From: Acutalibacter sp. 1XD8-33
GTDB taxonomy: Bacteria > Bacillota > Clostridia > Oscillospirales > Acutalibacteraceae
DNA: 64,000 nucleotides
Reading direction: 5' to 3'
Assembly (NCBI RefSeq): GCF_003612555.1
Contig: NZ_RAZF01000013.1
Location: 41,247-105,246 of the forward strand
Shown here one piece after another: positions 24,870-33,682 of this stretch. A model generated the notes under the pieces. That model was not told where the DNA came from. It searched no databases and was given only the letters and a program-made list of their open reading frames with translations. Both the position numbers and the translations under genes were made by a program. Positions within the stretch are counted from its first letter, which is position 1, and each line of letters begins with the position of its first letter.

Positions 24870-25757
24870 CTAGGGTTTATAGGTTTTAAAGGAAATATTG
24901 ACAGGCACTTTCTCGGAAATGCCCGGCACTTCCCCCTCTTTTGTGTACTGCCAGATTTTGAAATCATAGAAAAAGCTGGGGGCGGGCCTGTACTCCGCAT
25001 ACCAAAGATCATAGTTGGAGAGCCGGGAGAGGTCCAGCCGATTATAGGCCATGCTTTTGTCTGCGTAATAACAGGGAGTGTATCCCGCGCTTTTGATTTT
25101 TCCACAGAAAGCGTCGATAAACCCTGTTACCTGGTCGCCGTTGCACCGTACTGTGCGGGAATTCTCATCCTGACTGCCGTCGTCTTTGAGCTTGTACTCC
25201 CAATAAAAGGCCACGGGATACGTCATGGAATAGTCCCGGATATGTTCCAGAACAAAGCTGGCCTCCGCCTCTGCCTCTGCGTCGGACACAGCCTGAGAGT
25301 AGAAGTAAACCCCCACAGGCAGCCCGGCGTCTATGGCGCCCTGGATGTTCTGTTCAAATTTGGAGTCCGCGATAATCCTGCCCCGCATATACTCCCGATG
25401 GCCTACCCGGATCATGGCGTAGTCCACCGTGTCTTTCACCTGCTGCCAGTCGATATCGCCCTTCTTCTCGTTCACGTTGATGCCCACATAGGTCTTTTCC
25501 GGACCCACATACTCGATCACGCCCTTGTCCTCGGTAAAATCGTCGGGCATGTAGGTGTTCTGGGGGATCCCGTCATAAAACGGGATGGTGGTGTTGCCCT
25601 CGTACAGGTCGTTGACCTCCGCCGACGAGCCCGAGCGATGGATGAGCTCCACCGCGCTGTTCCGGGGCCCCTGGGCCAGGGTTACGGCGGAAATGGCGAT
25701 GATAACCACCACCAGAAGGGCGGTTACAGCCACAAAAAGATTTCTTCCCATTTTCAT
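24870..25757 (-). CDS. membrane-anchored GH25-like protein lacking catalytic acids
   Basis: A 295-residue paralogue of the next gene with the same layout, a membrane helix at about 6-28 and a GH25 domain from about 88. The two Asp expected for catalysis are changed: the first is Asn94 (YVGINVNEK) and the DxE motif reads FYWE with Tyr185; Glu187 remains. Other fold positions (DIDWQQVKD, MIRVGHREY, YFYSQAVSDAEAEAEA) are kept, so it is a folded but probably non-hydrolytic protein, perhaps a peptidoglycan binder. Start at 25757 is chosen because AGGAAAGG directly touches the ATG at 25766. Confidence 0.85.
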   Translation of the reverse strand: MKMGRNLFVAVTALLVVVIIAISAVTLAQGPRNSAVELIHRSGSSAEVNDLYEGNTTIPFYDGIPQNTYMPDDFTEDKGVIEYVGPEKTYVGINVNEKKGDIDWQQVKDTVDYAMIRVGHREYMRGRIIADSKFEQNIQGAIDAGLPVGVYFYSQAVSDAEAEAEASFVLEHIRDYSMTYPVAFYWEYKLKDDGSQDENSRTVRCNGDQVTGFIDAFCGKIKSAGYTPCYYADKSMAYNRLDLSRLSNYDLWYAEYRPAPSFFYDFKIWQYTKEGEVPGISEKVPVNISFKTYKP

Positions 25758-25811
25758 GGCGGCCATCCTTTCCTTTGGAAAATTTCAGGAAAAATAAAGT
25801 TTTCCAGTATT

Positions 25812-25840
25812 ATTATATACGATATTCCCGAAAAAGGCAA
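25812..25840 (-). promoter_or_regulatory. promoter of the GH25 pair
   Basis: Minus-strand TTGCCT (25840-25835) and TATAAT (25817-25812) with a 17-bp spacer. Confidence 0.7.
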
Positions 25841-25882
25841 GCAGGGGAATAAAATCCCCCAAATTTCCACTTTTTTTAGTCC

Positions 25883-25911
25883 TTGCCCTTCGGGGAAAAG
25901 TCTGGTAAAAT
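25883..25911 (+). promoter_or_regulatory. promoter for the GNAT-MarR gene
   Basis: TTGCCC at 25883-25888 and TAAAAT at 25906-25911, 17 bp apart. A three-hairpin repeat lies between it and the gene and would be in the leader. Confidence 0.55.
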
Positions 25912-25935
25912 AGAGTTATATTTTATAGTAAAATC

Positions 25936-26005
25936 CACTTAAATCGGTAAATATCGTTTTTAGGCTGGACGGCTACGCCGCCTGTTCAAAATATCTTTTT
26001 GGACT
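25936..26005 (+). repeat. three-hairpin intergenic element, forward copy
   Basis: CACTTAAATCGGTAAATATCG, then GGCTGGACGGCTACGCCGCC and GTTCAAAATATC...TTGGAC align in order with the reverse complement of 58171-58256. The first and third hairpins are degraded here; the middle one is intact. It lies in the leader of the GNAT-MarR gene. Confidence 0.6.
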
Positions 26006-26052
26006 TGATTAGTTATAATTATACGTATTGCAATTCGAAAGGACTTTTCTCT

Positions 26053-27084
26053 ATGGACCTTCGCCCTCTTAGCCTTGACCAACTCCGCGCTATATACCGT
26101 TCCTCCCTCGCAAGAGATTTTCCCCCCGACGAGCTCATGCCCTGGAAGCGTATGGAAGCCTTGACCTGGGAGGGAGCCCAAACGGCCCTGGGCTTCTTTG
26201 ACGGTCAGGACCTTGCCGCCTACGCCGTTTTCATCCGGAATTCTGCCGCCGCTCTTCTGAATTACTTTGCTGTGGAGCCCTCCCGGAGAAACCAGGGAAC
26301 CGGCTCCCAGTTCCTCCAGATGCTGAAGGGATATGCTGTGAAAGAGGGACTGGGCTATGTGATTTTCGAGGTGGAAGCGCCGGAAGCCGCCGCCACACCC
26401 CAGGAGGCTGGCCTGCGCCGCAGAAGGATCGACTTCTATCTGCGGGCGGGGGCCCAGCCTACAGGGGTAAGCTCCTGGCTTTACGGCGTGGACTACCGGA
26501 TCATGATTCTGCCTGCCCATGGCCAGGAGGGATCTTCTATACGGGACCAGGAAGTGGCCGCTTCTCTGGAAGCGCTCTATCATATTGTCGTGCCCAAGAA
26601 TCTAGGCCGGGGCAGGGTGTTCGCGGATGTGTGCCGGGTCCGCTCCGCAGCGAAAGAGCACGGGCAGTTCTCCCGGGAGTTGGGCAGGGCGCTGACGTTT
26701 CTCTACCGGGGCCGGCGGAAATTTATGGGGGAGAGCCTGAAGGAGTATGATTTTGTCGGGGCCATGTACATGATCCTACTCCATGTGGACCGCCATCCCG
26801 GAGCCAGCCAGGACAGCATTGCCAGCCACATGTATCTGGAAAAATGCAACGTGACCCGGCGCACAAAAAAGCTGGAGGAATTGGGCTATCTCTACCGAGA
26901 AACGGACCAGAGCGATCGCCGGCAGAACAAGCTGTATCTTACGGAAAAGGGCAAGGCCTTGGCGCCGGTGATCCGTAGCCGTCTGGGCAGCTGGGGGGAC
27001 CAGGTGAGCGCGGAGCTGACAGAGGAGGAGAAACGCACGCTGCTGGCTCTGCTTACCAAGATGACCGGACAGGACAAACGGTGA
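26053..27084 (+). CDS. GNAT acetyltransferase fused to a MarR-type DNA-binding domain
   Basis: A 343-residue two-domain protein. Residues 1-165 form a GNAT N-acetyltransferase fold with the acetyl-CoA site FAVEPSRRNQGTGSQFL near residue 76. Residues about 205-343 are a MarR winged helix: HPGASQDSIASHMYLEKCNVTRRTKKLEELGYLYRETDQSDRRQNKLYLTEKG, with the wing motif DQSDRRQNK. Fusions of these domains are known, usually with MarR first; here GNAT comes first. It may sense a small molecule and regulate, but target genes are unknown; nadE follows 95 bases later. Start at 26053 after AAAGGA. Confidence 0.85.
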   Translation: MDLRPLSLDQLRAIYRSSLARDFPPDELMPWKRMEALTWEGAQTALGFFDGQDLAAYAVFIRNSAAALLNYFAVEPSRRNQGTGSQFLQMLKGYAVKEGLGYVIFEVEAPEAAATPQEAGLRRRRIDFYLRAGAQPTGVSSWLYGVDYRIMILPAHGQEGSSIRDQEVAASLEALYHIVVPKNLGRGRVFADVCRVRSAAKEHGQFSRELGRALTFLYRGRRKFMGESLKEYDFVGAMYMILLHVDRHPGASQDSIASHMYLEKCNVTRRTKKLEELGYLYRETDQSDRRQNKLYLTEKGKALAPVIRSRLGSWGDQVSAELTEEEKRTLLALLTKMTGQDKR

Positions 27085-27097
27085 GAATCCCAGAAGG

Positions 27098-27150
27098 TAT
27101 GCCTTTTGAGTGAAAGCGGGTTTACGCGCTTGTCTTTCGGAAACATAAAA
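27098..27150. repeat. small imperfect hairpin element before nadE
   Basis: GGTATGCCTTTTGAGTGA at the left and TTGTCTTTCGGAAACATAA at the right correspond to the two arms of the element at 32405-32458, which are near-complementary. Between the arms both copies have a GC-rich variable loop. Confidence 0.45.
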
Positions 27151-27179
27151 TGCAGAAAACAAGGAAAGGATTGAAATCC

Positions 27180-29093
27180 ATGAAAGATGGTTTTTTCCGG
27201 GTGGCGGCGGCTACCCCAGAGATTGTAGTAGCCAGTCCGGAAGAGAACGCCCAGCGAATCGGGGAGCTCATCCGGGAGGCGGCGGAACAGGGGTGCGGGA
27301 CGGTATGCCTGCCGGAACTGTGCCTGACCGCGTATACCTGCGGAGATCTATTCCATAACCAGGCGCTGCTGAAAGGGGCGGAGCGGGCCCTTGAGAAATT
27401 GATGGAAGAGACAAAAGACCTGGACATTCTGTGTGTGGTAGGGATTCCGGTGGCTTCCCAAGGCTCCCTCTATAACTGCGCGGCAGTGTTCCATAAGGGC
27501 AGGCTGCTGGGCCTGCCGGCTAAGAGCTTCATCCCCAATTACGGGGAGTTCTACGAGGCCCGCTACTTTTCTCCCGCCCGTCCGCCCAAGGAGATCGTCT
27601 TTTGTGGGCAAAAAACCTGGCTGGGCGAGGGCTTGCTCTTCCCCTGCGAAAATGTGGAGGGATTCACCGCCGGGGTGGAGATCTGCGAGGATCTGTGGGA
27701 CGCGGAGCCTCCCAGCATTGGTCTGGCAAAGGCCGGGGCTACCGTGATATTCAACCCCTCGTGCAGCAATGAAGTGGCAGGGAAAGCCCAATACCGCCGG
27801 GATCTGGTGCGCATGTGGTCCGGGCATATCCTGGCCGCTTATGTGTATGCGGATGGGGGATCGGGCGAGTCCACCGGAGATATGGTATTCGCCGGGCACA
27901 ATATCATCGCGGAAAACGCCGCTGTGCTGGGGGAGAGCCAATTGTTTTCCACCGGCCTGACCGTAGCCGAGGTAGATCTGGAAGAGCTCCTTTTCGAGCG
28001 CCGCCGGACCAATACCTGGACGGACGGGGAGATCATGGGACAGATACGAATCCCCTTCCGGTATGACAGGACGACGCTGGAGCGGTTCTCCCCCCGGCGG
28101 CGGTTCTCCCGGCAGCCCTTCGTGCCCCAGGACCCGGCCACACGGGAGGAGCGCTGCCAACTGATCCTCACCATGCAGGCCCAGGGCCTCGCCACCCGCC
28201 TGAAGCATATTAGCTGCAAAAACGCGGTGGTCGCCTTCTCCGGCGGGCTGGATTCCACCCTGGCGGCGCTGGTCACAGTGCGGGCCTTTGATATCCTGGG
28301 CCTGCCCCGCAAGGGCATCCTCACCATCTCCATGCCCTGTTTCGGCACCACGGAGCGGACCCGGCGCAACGCGGAGACCATGGCCCGGGAGCTGGGGGTG
28401 GAGTTCCGGGAGCAGTCCATCGCAAAGACAGTGCTCAGTCATTTTGAGGACATCGGCCAGGACCCCGCAAACTACGACGTGACCTTTGAGAACGCCCAGG
28501 CCCGAGAGAGAATGCAGGTAGCCATGGATCTGGCCAACCAGCGGGGCGGGATCGTGGTGGGCACCGGGGACCTGTCGGAGCTGGCTTTGGGCTGGGCCAC
28601 CTACAACGGGGACCATATGTCCATGTACGCGGTGAATGCCGATGTGCCCAAGACCCTGGTGCGCCATCTGGTGAGCTTCGAGGCCCAGCGGCTGGGGGGG
28701 GCTCTGGACGAGGCTCTGCGAGACGTGCTGGACACCCCGGTGAGCCCGGAGCTACTGCCACCCAAGGACGGGGAGATCGCCCAGAAAACCGAGGAGCTGG
28801 TGGGACCCTATGAGCTCCATGACTTCTTCCTCTACCACATGTTGCGTCACGGTTTCGGGCCGGGGAAGATCTACCGTATGGCTTGCCGCACTTTCTCGGA
28901 AGACTATACTCCGGAGGTGATCAAGGGCTGGCTGCGAGTGTTTACCCGGCGGTTTTTCACCCAGCAGTTCAAGCGCTCTTGCCTGCCGGACGGGCCCAAG
29001 GTGGGTACCGTGGCGGTGTCTCCTAGAGGGGACCTGCGGATGCCCAGCGACGCCAGCGCGGCGCTGTGGCTCAAAGAGATCGACGAGTTGTAA
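27180..29093 (+). CDS. nadE: glutamine-hydrolysing NAD+ synthetase
   Basis: A 637-residue enzyme converting nicotinic acid adenine dinucleotide to NAD with ammonia taken from glutamine. The N-terminal nitrilase-like glutaminase (about 1-290) has its nucleophile Cys in AGVEICEDLWD near residue 165 and the Glu/Lys partners in LPELCLTAYTCGD and LPAKSFIPNYGEF. The C-terminal ATP pyrophosphatase domain has the P-loop AFSGGLDSTLAAL. Length fits the two-domain form. The start at 27180 has GGAAAGG ten bases upstream; a further ATG at 27150 has none. Ends in repeat sequence. Confidence 0.95.
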   Translation: MKDGFFRVAAATPEIVVASPEENAQRIGELIREAAEQGCGTVCLPELCLTAYTCGDLFHNQALLKGAERALEKLMEETKDLDILCVVGIPVASQGSLYNCAAVFHKGRLLGLPAKSFIPNYGEFYEARYFSPARPPKEIVFCGQKTWLGEGLLFPCENVEGFTAGVEICEDLWDAEPPSIGLAKAGATVIFNPSCSNEVAGKAQYRRDLVRMWSGHILAAYVYADGGSGESTGDMVFAGHNIIAENAAVLGESQLFSTGLTVAEVDLEELLFERRRTNTWTDGEIMGQIRIPFRYDRTTLERFSPRRRFSRQPFVPQDPATREERCQLILTMQAQGLATRLKHISCKNAVVAFSGGLDSTLAALVTVRAFDILGLPRKGILTISMPCFGTTERTRRNAETMARELGVEFREQSIAKTVLSHFEDIGQDPANYDVTFENAQARERMQVAMDLANQRGGIVVGTGDLSELALGWATYNGDHMSMYAVNADVPKTLVRHLVSFEAQRLGGALDEALRDVLDTPVSPELLPPKDGEIAQKTEELVGPYELHDFFLYHMLRHGFGPGKIYRMACRTFSEDYTPEVIKGWLRVFTRRFFTQQFKRSCLPDGPKVGTVAVSPRGDLRMPSDASAALWLKEIDEL

Positions 29094-29099
29094 GGCTGG

Positions 29100-29292
29100 G
29101 TGCTGTGTTTTAAGACCTTGGAGGCTCTGCCTCCAAACCACCGCCACTTTTGAAAAAGTGGACAAAACTTTTGCCCTGCCTCCTCACTTCGTTCGTCGCA
29201 GACAATTAGCGTTTTTAGCTCAGCTGACCAACGTAAAAGTTTTGCTCGAGCTTTTTCAAAAGCTCGCAGGGTGTGGGACGGAGTCCCACGAC
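29100..29292. repeat. two opposed mosaic hairpin repeats
   Basis: Left copy, reverse orientation: TTGGAGGC-TCT-GCCTCCAA (29118-29136) and CCACTTTT/AAAAGTGG (29144-29161). Right copy, forward: CGTAAAAGTTTTG, CGAGCTTT/AAAGCTCG type stem (29247-29266) and GTGGGAC/GTCCCAC (29273-29289). The CGAGC/GCTCG stem is unlike every other copy but pairs fully. The right hairpin ends directly before the ribosome site of the next gene. Confidence 0.7.
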
Positions 29293-29314
29293 CTTTAGAA
29301 AGGAGCAATCAATC

Positions 29315-30328
29315 GTGAATATTCTAGTGACCATGCCGGTAAGCGAGAGACAGACAGAGGCCTTAAGGCAGGCGGGAGCCGGGGCAGAGCTGCGGTTCCG
29401 CCTGGGCGAGGACCTGCCCTCCGGTCGGGGCGGGGCCCTGCCCTTCGACCAGCTGGTTCCGGTCCCCAGGTTGGAGCCGGAGGACGTGGCCTGGGCGAAC
29501 GCCGTTCTGGGCAACGTGGACCCACAGCTTTTGAAAACCGCCGGGGACCTTCAGTGGGTCCAGACCAGCAGCGCCGGGGTGGAGCCCTATATTCAGCCGG
29601 GGGTTCTGCGCCCGGGGACCCTCCTCACCAACGCCACCGGGGCTTATGGCCTGGCCATCTCCGAGCACATGCTGGGGATGCTGCTCTCGGTGATGAAGAA
29701 GTTGGAGCTCTACCGGGACGCCCAGCGCCGGGAGGACTGGGCCAGTCAGGGAAACGTGGCCTCGGTGTACGGGGCAAAGGTCCTGGTACTGGGCATGGGG
29801 GACATCGGCGGGGACTTCGGCCGGCTGTGCAAGGCCATGGGCGCGTACGTGGTGGGCGTGCGCCGCACGGAGGGCCCCAAGCTCGACTATGCCGACGAGG
29901 TCCGCCTTATTGGGGATCTGGACCGGCTTCTCTCAGAGGCGGACGTGGTGGCTGTGACCCTGCCCGGCACCCCGGCCACACGGGGCCTGCTGAACCGCCG
30001 GCGCATCGAGAGCATGAAGCCCGGCGCGGTGCTGCTGAACGTAGGCCGGGGGTACATCGTGGACACTGAGGCCCTGTGCGATGCCCTGGAGAGTGGCCGT
30101 CTGGGCGGGGCCGGTCTGGACGTCACCGAGCCGGAGCCCCTGCCCAAGGGTCATAGGCTGTGGCAGATTCCCACGGCGGTGGTGACTCCCCACGTATCCG
30201 GCGGTTATCATCTCTGGGAGACCCATGAGCGGATCGTGGGGATCTTCGAGGAGAATCTCCGGAAATTCCTGGCCGGAGAGCCTCTGCGCAATCAGGTGGA
30301 CTTCTCCACCGGATATCGGAAGCGGTGA
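29315..30328 (+). CDS. D-2-hydroxyacid dehydrogenase, NAD-dependent
   Basis: A 337-residue Rossmann protein of the D-isomer-specific 2-hydroxyacid dehydrogenase family. The NAD-binding motif is VLVLGMGDIGGDFGRLCKAMG near residue 155; the substrate-binding Arg-Glu-His triad appears in NVGRG, TEPEPLP and VVTPHVSG. It reduces a 2-keto acid or oxidises a hydroxyacid; the substrate is unknown. The start is a GTG at 29315 after AGAAAGGAG. Its stop codon overlaps a possible GTG of the cysteine desulfurase, so the genes are cotranscribed. Confidence 0.88.
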   Translation: MNILVTMPVSERQTEALRQAGAGAELRFRLGEDLPSGRGGALPFDQLVPVPRLEPEDVAWANAVLGNVDPQLLKTAGDLQWVQTSSAGVEPYIQPGVLRPGTLLTNATGAYGLAISEHMLGMLLSVMKKLELYRDAQRREDWASQGNVASVYGAKVLVLGMGDIGGDFGRLCKAMGAYVVGVRRTEGPKLDYADEVRLIGDLDRLLSEADVVAVTLPGTPATRGLLNRRRIESMKPGAVLLNVGRGYIVDTEALCDALESGRLGGAGLDVTEPEPLPKGHRLWQIPTAVVTPHVSGGYHLWETHERIVGIFEENLRKFLAGEPLRNQVDFSTGYRKR

Positions 30329-30333
30329 GGTCC

Positions 30334-31470
30334 ATGGAAAAGGAGCACTATCTGGATAACTCCGCCACCACCCAGGTGCTGAAGGAGGCGGCGGAGGAGG
30401 CGGTCCGGCTGATGGTGGAGGACTACGGCAACCCCTCCTCCTTGCACAGCCGGGGATTTCTGGCGAAAAAAGAGCTGGAATCCGCCCGGGAGAGGGTTGC
30501 TGCCCGGCTGGGGGCCCGGCCCGAGGAGATCTTTTTCACGGGCGGGGGCACAGAGGCCAACAATCTGGCCCTGCTGGGAGCGGCGGAGGCCCGGAAGCGC
30601 CTGGGCCGGAAAATCGTCGTCACGGCGGTGGAGCACGACTCGGTGCTGAACGCCGCCCGGGAGCTGGAGCGCCAGGGCTTTCAGGTGGCGTATGTGGAGC
30701 CGGAGCCCGACGGGACCGTGGATCCCCAAAAGCTGGAGGAGGCCATCGATTGGGAGACCGTGCTGGTCAGCGTGATGCTCTGCAATAACGAGACGGGGGC
30801 CCTGCTGCCTGTGCGGGAGACGGCTCGGGCCATTAAGCGCAAGGGGGCCCCGGCGCTACTTCACACGGATTGCGTCCAGGCATTCTGTAAGGTGGACTTC
30901 TCTCTCCAGAAGTTGGGGGCGGATCTGTGCACCGTCAGTGGCCACAAGGTCCACGGGCCCAAGGGGGTAGGGGTGCTCTATGTGAAAAAGGGCGTGCGGA
31001 TCCTCCCCCGAGCCTTCGGCGGAGGCCAGGAAAAGGGCCTGCGGTCCGGCACGGAGAGCCTGCCCCTCATCGGGGCCTTTGCCAGAGCCGTGGAGCTGGC
31101 CCCCAGGCCGGGAGAGCTCCAGGCCCGGATGGAGGGCCTTCAAAGCCTGCTCCGCCGGGAGCTGCTGTCCATCCCAGGGGTGGAGCTGAACTCCCCAGAG
31201 GGCGGCCTGCCCTATATCCTGAACTTCTCCCCGGTGGGCGTACGGGCGGAAACCATGCTCCATTTCCTGGCGGAGCGAGGGGTCTTTGTATCCGCCGGAT
31301 CCGCCTGCGGAAAGGCCAAGCCCAGCCATGTGCTGGAGGCCATGGGTCTGCCCAGGGTGCGGGTATCCTCGGCCTTGCGGGCCAGCTTCTCTCGGTTCAC
31401 CACAGAGGAGGACGTAAAGGCTCTGGGGTTGGGAATCCGGGCGGGACTGGAGAGTCTTGCGAAGGAATAG
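30334..31470 (+). CDS. cysteine desulfurase (NifS/IscS family)
   Basis: A 378-residue PLP enzyme that removes sulfur from cysteine. The N-terminus MEKEHYLDNSATTQ and FTGGGTEANNLAL are family signatures; the PLP Lys is in TVSGHKVHGPKGVG and the sulfur-accepting Cys in SAGSACGKAKPSHVL. It is followed, after one gene, by thiI, a usual partner that takes the sulfur for 4-thiouridine or thiamine synthesis. No scaffold gene (iscU) is next to it, supporting a ThiI-dedicated role. ATG at 30334 preferred; a GTG at 30325 overlaps the previous stop. Confidence 0.9.
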   Translation: MEKEHYLDNSATTQVLKEAAEEAVRLMVEDYGNPSSLHSRGFLAKKELESARERVAARLGARPEEIFFTGGGTEANNLALLGAAEARKRLGRKIVVTAVEHDSVLNAARELERQGFQVAYVEPEPDGTVDPQKLEEAIDWETVLVSVMLCNNETGALLPVRETARAIKRKGAPALLHTDCVQAFCKVDFSLQKLGADLCTVSGHKVHGPKGVGVLYVKKGVRILPRAFGGGQEKGLRSGTESLPLIGAFARAVELAPRPGELQARMEGLQSLLRRELLSIPGVELNSPEGGLPYILNFSPVGVRAETMLHFLAERGVFVSAGSACGKAKPSHVLEAMGLPRVRVSSALRASFSRFTTEEDVKALGLGIRAGLESLAKE

Positions 31471-31500
31471 TGAAAAAATACCAGAAGGAGGAGCGGCGGA

Positions 31501-32244
31501 ATGGGAAGATACAAAGCGGTGTTTTTTGACCGGGACGGCACGCTGGTCCGGGGGGATCCGGAGTGGACGCGCTTCCGGGATGAACACCTGGAGCAATGGA
31601 GCGGAAGGAAATTTGACAGCTCCTACGACTATTTCATGAAATTCTTTGAAAAGGTGGAGCGGGGGGGATTCCCCTTCGCGCCCTACAAAACCGTGGACCA
31701 GGAGATGGACTTCTTCCGCCAGTGGTATCTCTATGTGTTCGAGGACATGGGCATCACGGAGAAAACCGCAGAGCGGGCGGACATGCTGGTGGAAAAGCTC
31801 TGGTATCTGAAAAAGCACCCCTACCCGGAGACGGTGGAGGTGCTGGAATATTTTCGGGGAAAGGGCTACAAAATGGGAGTGATCAGCGACTCTACGCCCT
31901 CCCTGGAGATGACCCTGGAGGCCTGCGGGCTGCACCGGTATTTTACCAGCTTCACGGCCAGCTCTCTGGTGGGGGCCGAAAAGCCGGACCCGGCGATTTT
32001 CCGCGCGGCCCTGGAGGCCCAGGGCGTCACGGCGGAGGAGAGCATCTATGTGGACGACTATCCCCCCGAGGCGGAGGGCGCCCGGAAGCTGGGATTCGCC
32101 TCTTTTCTTTTGGACCGGCAGGGAATCCATCCGGAGGACCCCTTCACCATCAGCAACCTGCGGGGGCTGGTGAATTTTGTGGAGCGGCAGGGGGGGATCC
32201 TCAGACCCCTGACCAATCGGACCGGTCAAAACTATCCAGGGTAA
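31501..32244 (+). CDS. HAD-superfamily hydrolase
   Basis: A 247-residue HAD-IA hydrolase with motif I FFDRDGTLVRG, motif II VISDSTPS, Lys in GAEKPDPAIF and motif IV YVDDYPPEAEGARKLG. The substrate is unknown; its location between cysteine desulfurase and thiI may be coincidental. The last ten or so residues (TNRTGQNYPG) are encoded by the start of a mosaic intergenic repeat, whose GGTAAAA supplies the stop codon, so the original C-terminus may have been replaced. Confidence 0.85.
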   Translation: MGRYKAVFFDRDGTLVRGDPEWTRFRDEHLEQWSGRKFDSSYDYFMKFFEKVERGGFPFAPYKTVDQEMDFFRQWYLYVFEDMGITEKTAERADMLVEKLWYLKKHPYPETVEVLEYFRGKGYKMGVISDSTPSLEMTLEACGLHRYFTSFTASSLVGAEKPDPAIFRAALEAQGVTAEESIYVDDYPPEAEGARKLGFASFLLDRQGIHPEDPFTISNLRGLVNFVERQGGILRPLTNRTGQNYPG

Positions 32245-32462
32245 AAATTTCGTCCACCTTTTTAAAGGTGGCGTGGTGTGGAGCGGAGCTCCACGGTCCT
32301 GCCGGAGAACGCGGGGAAGATTGCCAGTGGCAATCGTTCTGACCTGACCGAGTCGGCAGACGAGACCCTGTGCGTTCGGAGGTCACACCGTATCACTCTA
32401 GAAAAGTATGCTTTTTGAGAGATCGTGTGCGTAGCCACTTGTCTCTCAGAAAGTATAAGATC
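32225..32462. repeat. mosaic hairpin repeat between HAD gene and thiI
   Basis: Contains GGGTAAAAATTTCG, the CCACC/GGTGG stem (32254-32271), GTGGAGC-GGA-GCTCCAC (32278-32294), then GATTGCCAGTGGCAATC, GACCGAGTCGGCAG and CACCGTATCACTCTA shared with 8950-9010. It ends with GTATGCTTTTTGAGAG (32406-32421), whose imperfect complement TCTCTCAGAAAGTATA follows at 32441-32456, forming another hairpin. The left edge is inside the HAD reading frame. Confidence 0.7.
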
Positions 32463-32484
32463 ATGATAAGGCTGGGTGAACAAT

Positions 32485-33660
32485 ATGAGAGAGGTTATTT
32501 TGCTGAAGCTGGGAGAGATCGCCCTGAAGGGGTTGAATCGCCGGAGTTTTGAGGAAGTCATGATGAAGAACATCAAGCGGCGGCTGGGAGACGCGGGAGA
32601 GTTCTCCGTGACGTCCCGGCAGTCCACCATCTATGTGGAGCCCCTGGACGAGCTGGCCGATATGGATCTGGCGGAGGAGCGCTGCGCCAAGGTCTTTGGC
32701 GCGGTAGGCTACACCCGGGCTGGGGCCACAAAAAAGGACCTTCTCCACATCCAGGAAAAGGCGGTGGAGTATCTCAGAGAAGAGTTGGAGGACGCTCTAA
32801 GTTTTAAGGTGGAATGCAAGCGTAGCGATAAGAAATTTCCCTATAAATCCCCGGAGATTGCCATGGAGGTCGGAGCCTACGTGCTGGAGCGATTCCCTCA
32901 TCTGCGGGTGGACGTGCATCATCCCGACGTCACTGTCTGGGTGGAGGTGCGGGAGGAAAATGCCTTTGTCCACGCGGACGCAAAGCCCGGAGCGGGAGGA
33001 ATCCCCGTGGGTACTGGGGGCAAGGGGATGGTACTTATCAGTGGAGGACTGGACAGCCCTGTGGCCGCCTGGACCATGGCGAAGCGGGGCCTGGAGCTCA
33101 CCGCCGTCCATTTTGCCAGCCCCCCCTATACCAGCGAGCTGGCCCACGACAAGGTGGTGCGGCTGCTGCGAAAGGTGAGCAAGTACGCCGGGCGGATCAA
33201 GCTGGTGACCGTGGAGCTCACCCATCTCCAGGAGGAGATCCGGGACCATTGCCCGGAAGAGCTGAGCACGGTAATTCTCCGCCGGTACATGCTGCGGGCG
33301 GCGGAGCGGGTCGCCCGAGAGGAGGGCTGTCAATGCCTGATTACCGGGGAAAGCCTTGGCCAGGTGGCCAGCCAGACCCTCCAGGCCATCGCCTGCACGG
33401 ACGCCGTGGCGGAAATGCCGGTGTTCCGGCCCTTGATCGGCAGCGATAAGGCGGAGATCGTCCGGACCGCTCGGCACATCGACACCTACGACATCTCCAT
33501 CGAGCCCTACGAGGACTGCTGCACCATCTTCACCCCAAAGCACCCCCGGACCAAGCCCACCCTGGAGATGGTGGAGCGGGGGGAGGCCGCCATCGACGGG
33601 GAGGCCCTGCTGGAGGAGGCCCTGGGGAGCCTGTGGACCACCCAGATCAGCGCCTATTGA
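32485..33660 (+). CDS. thiI: tRNA 4-thiouridine synthetase
   Basis: A 391-residue ThiI that thiolates uridine 8 of tRNA and in some bacteria feeds sulfur to thiamine synthesis. Residues 1-60 are a ferredoxin-like domain, 60-165 the RNA-binding THUMP domain, and the rest an ATP pyrophosphatase with the PP-loop LISGGLDSPVAAW. The family's Cys residues lie in QCLITGESLGQVASQT and the EDCCTIFTPKHP region. No C-terminal rhodanese is present, as usual in Gram-positives, where the cysteine desulfurase partner passes sulfur directly. ATG 32485 fits the family start MKEIIL; a GTG nine bases upstream has a slightly better ribosome site. Confidence 0.95.
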   Translation: MREVILLKLGEIALKGLNRRSFEEVMMKNIKRRLGDAGEFSVTSRQSTIYVEPLDELADMDLAEERCAKVFGAVGYTRAGATKKDLLHIQEKAVEYLREELEDALSFKVECKRSDKKFPYKSPEIAMEVGAYVLERFPHLRVDVHHPDVTVWVEVREENAFVHADAKPGAGGIPVGTGGKGMVLISGGLDSPVAAWTMAKRGLELTAVHFASPPYTSELAHDKVVRLLRKVSKYAGRIKLVTVELTHLQEEIRDHCPEELSTVILRRYMLRAAERVAREEGCQCLITGESLGQVASQTLQAIACTDAVAEMPVFRPLIGSDKAEIVRTARHIDTYDISIEPYEDCCTIFTPKHPRTKPTLEMVERGEAAIDGEALLEEALGSLWTTQISAY

Positions 33661-33682
33661 TTTTTGTAAGGAGGAAACGGGT

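Noticed and set aside
8712..29292. CRISPR array made of the recurring hairpin sequences
   Set aside because: Copies are kilobases apart, in both orientations and of differing sequence; there is no regular spacing and no cas gene.
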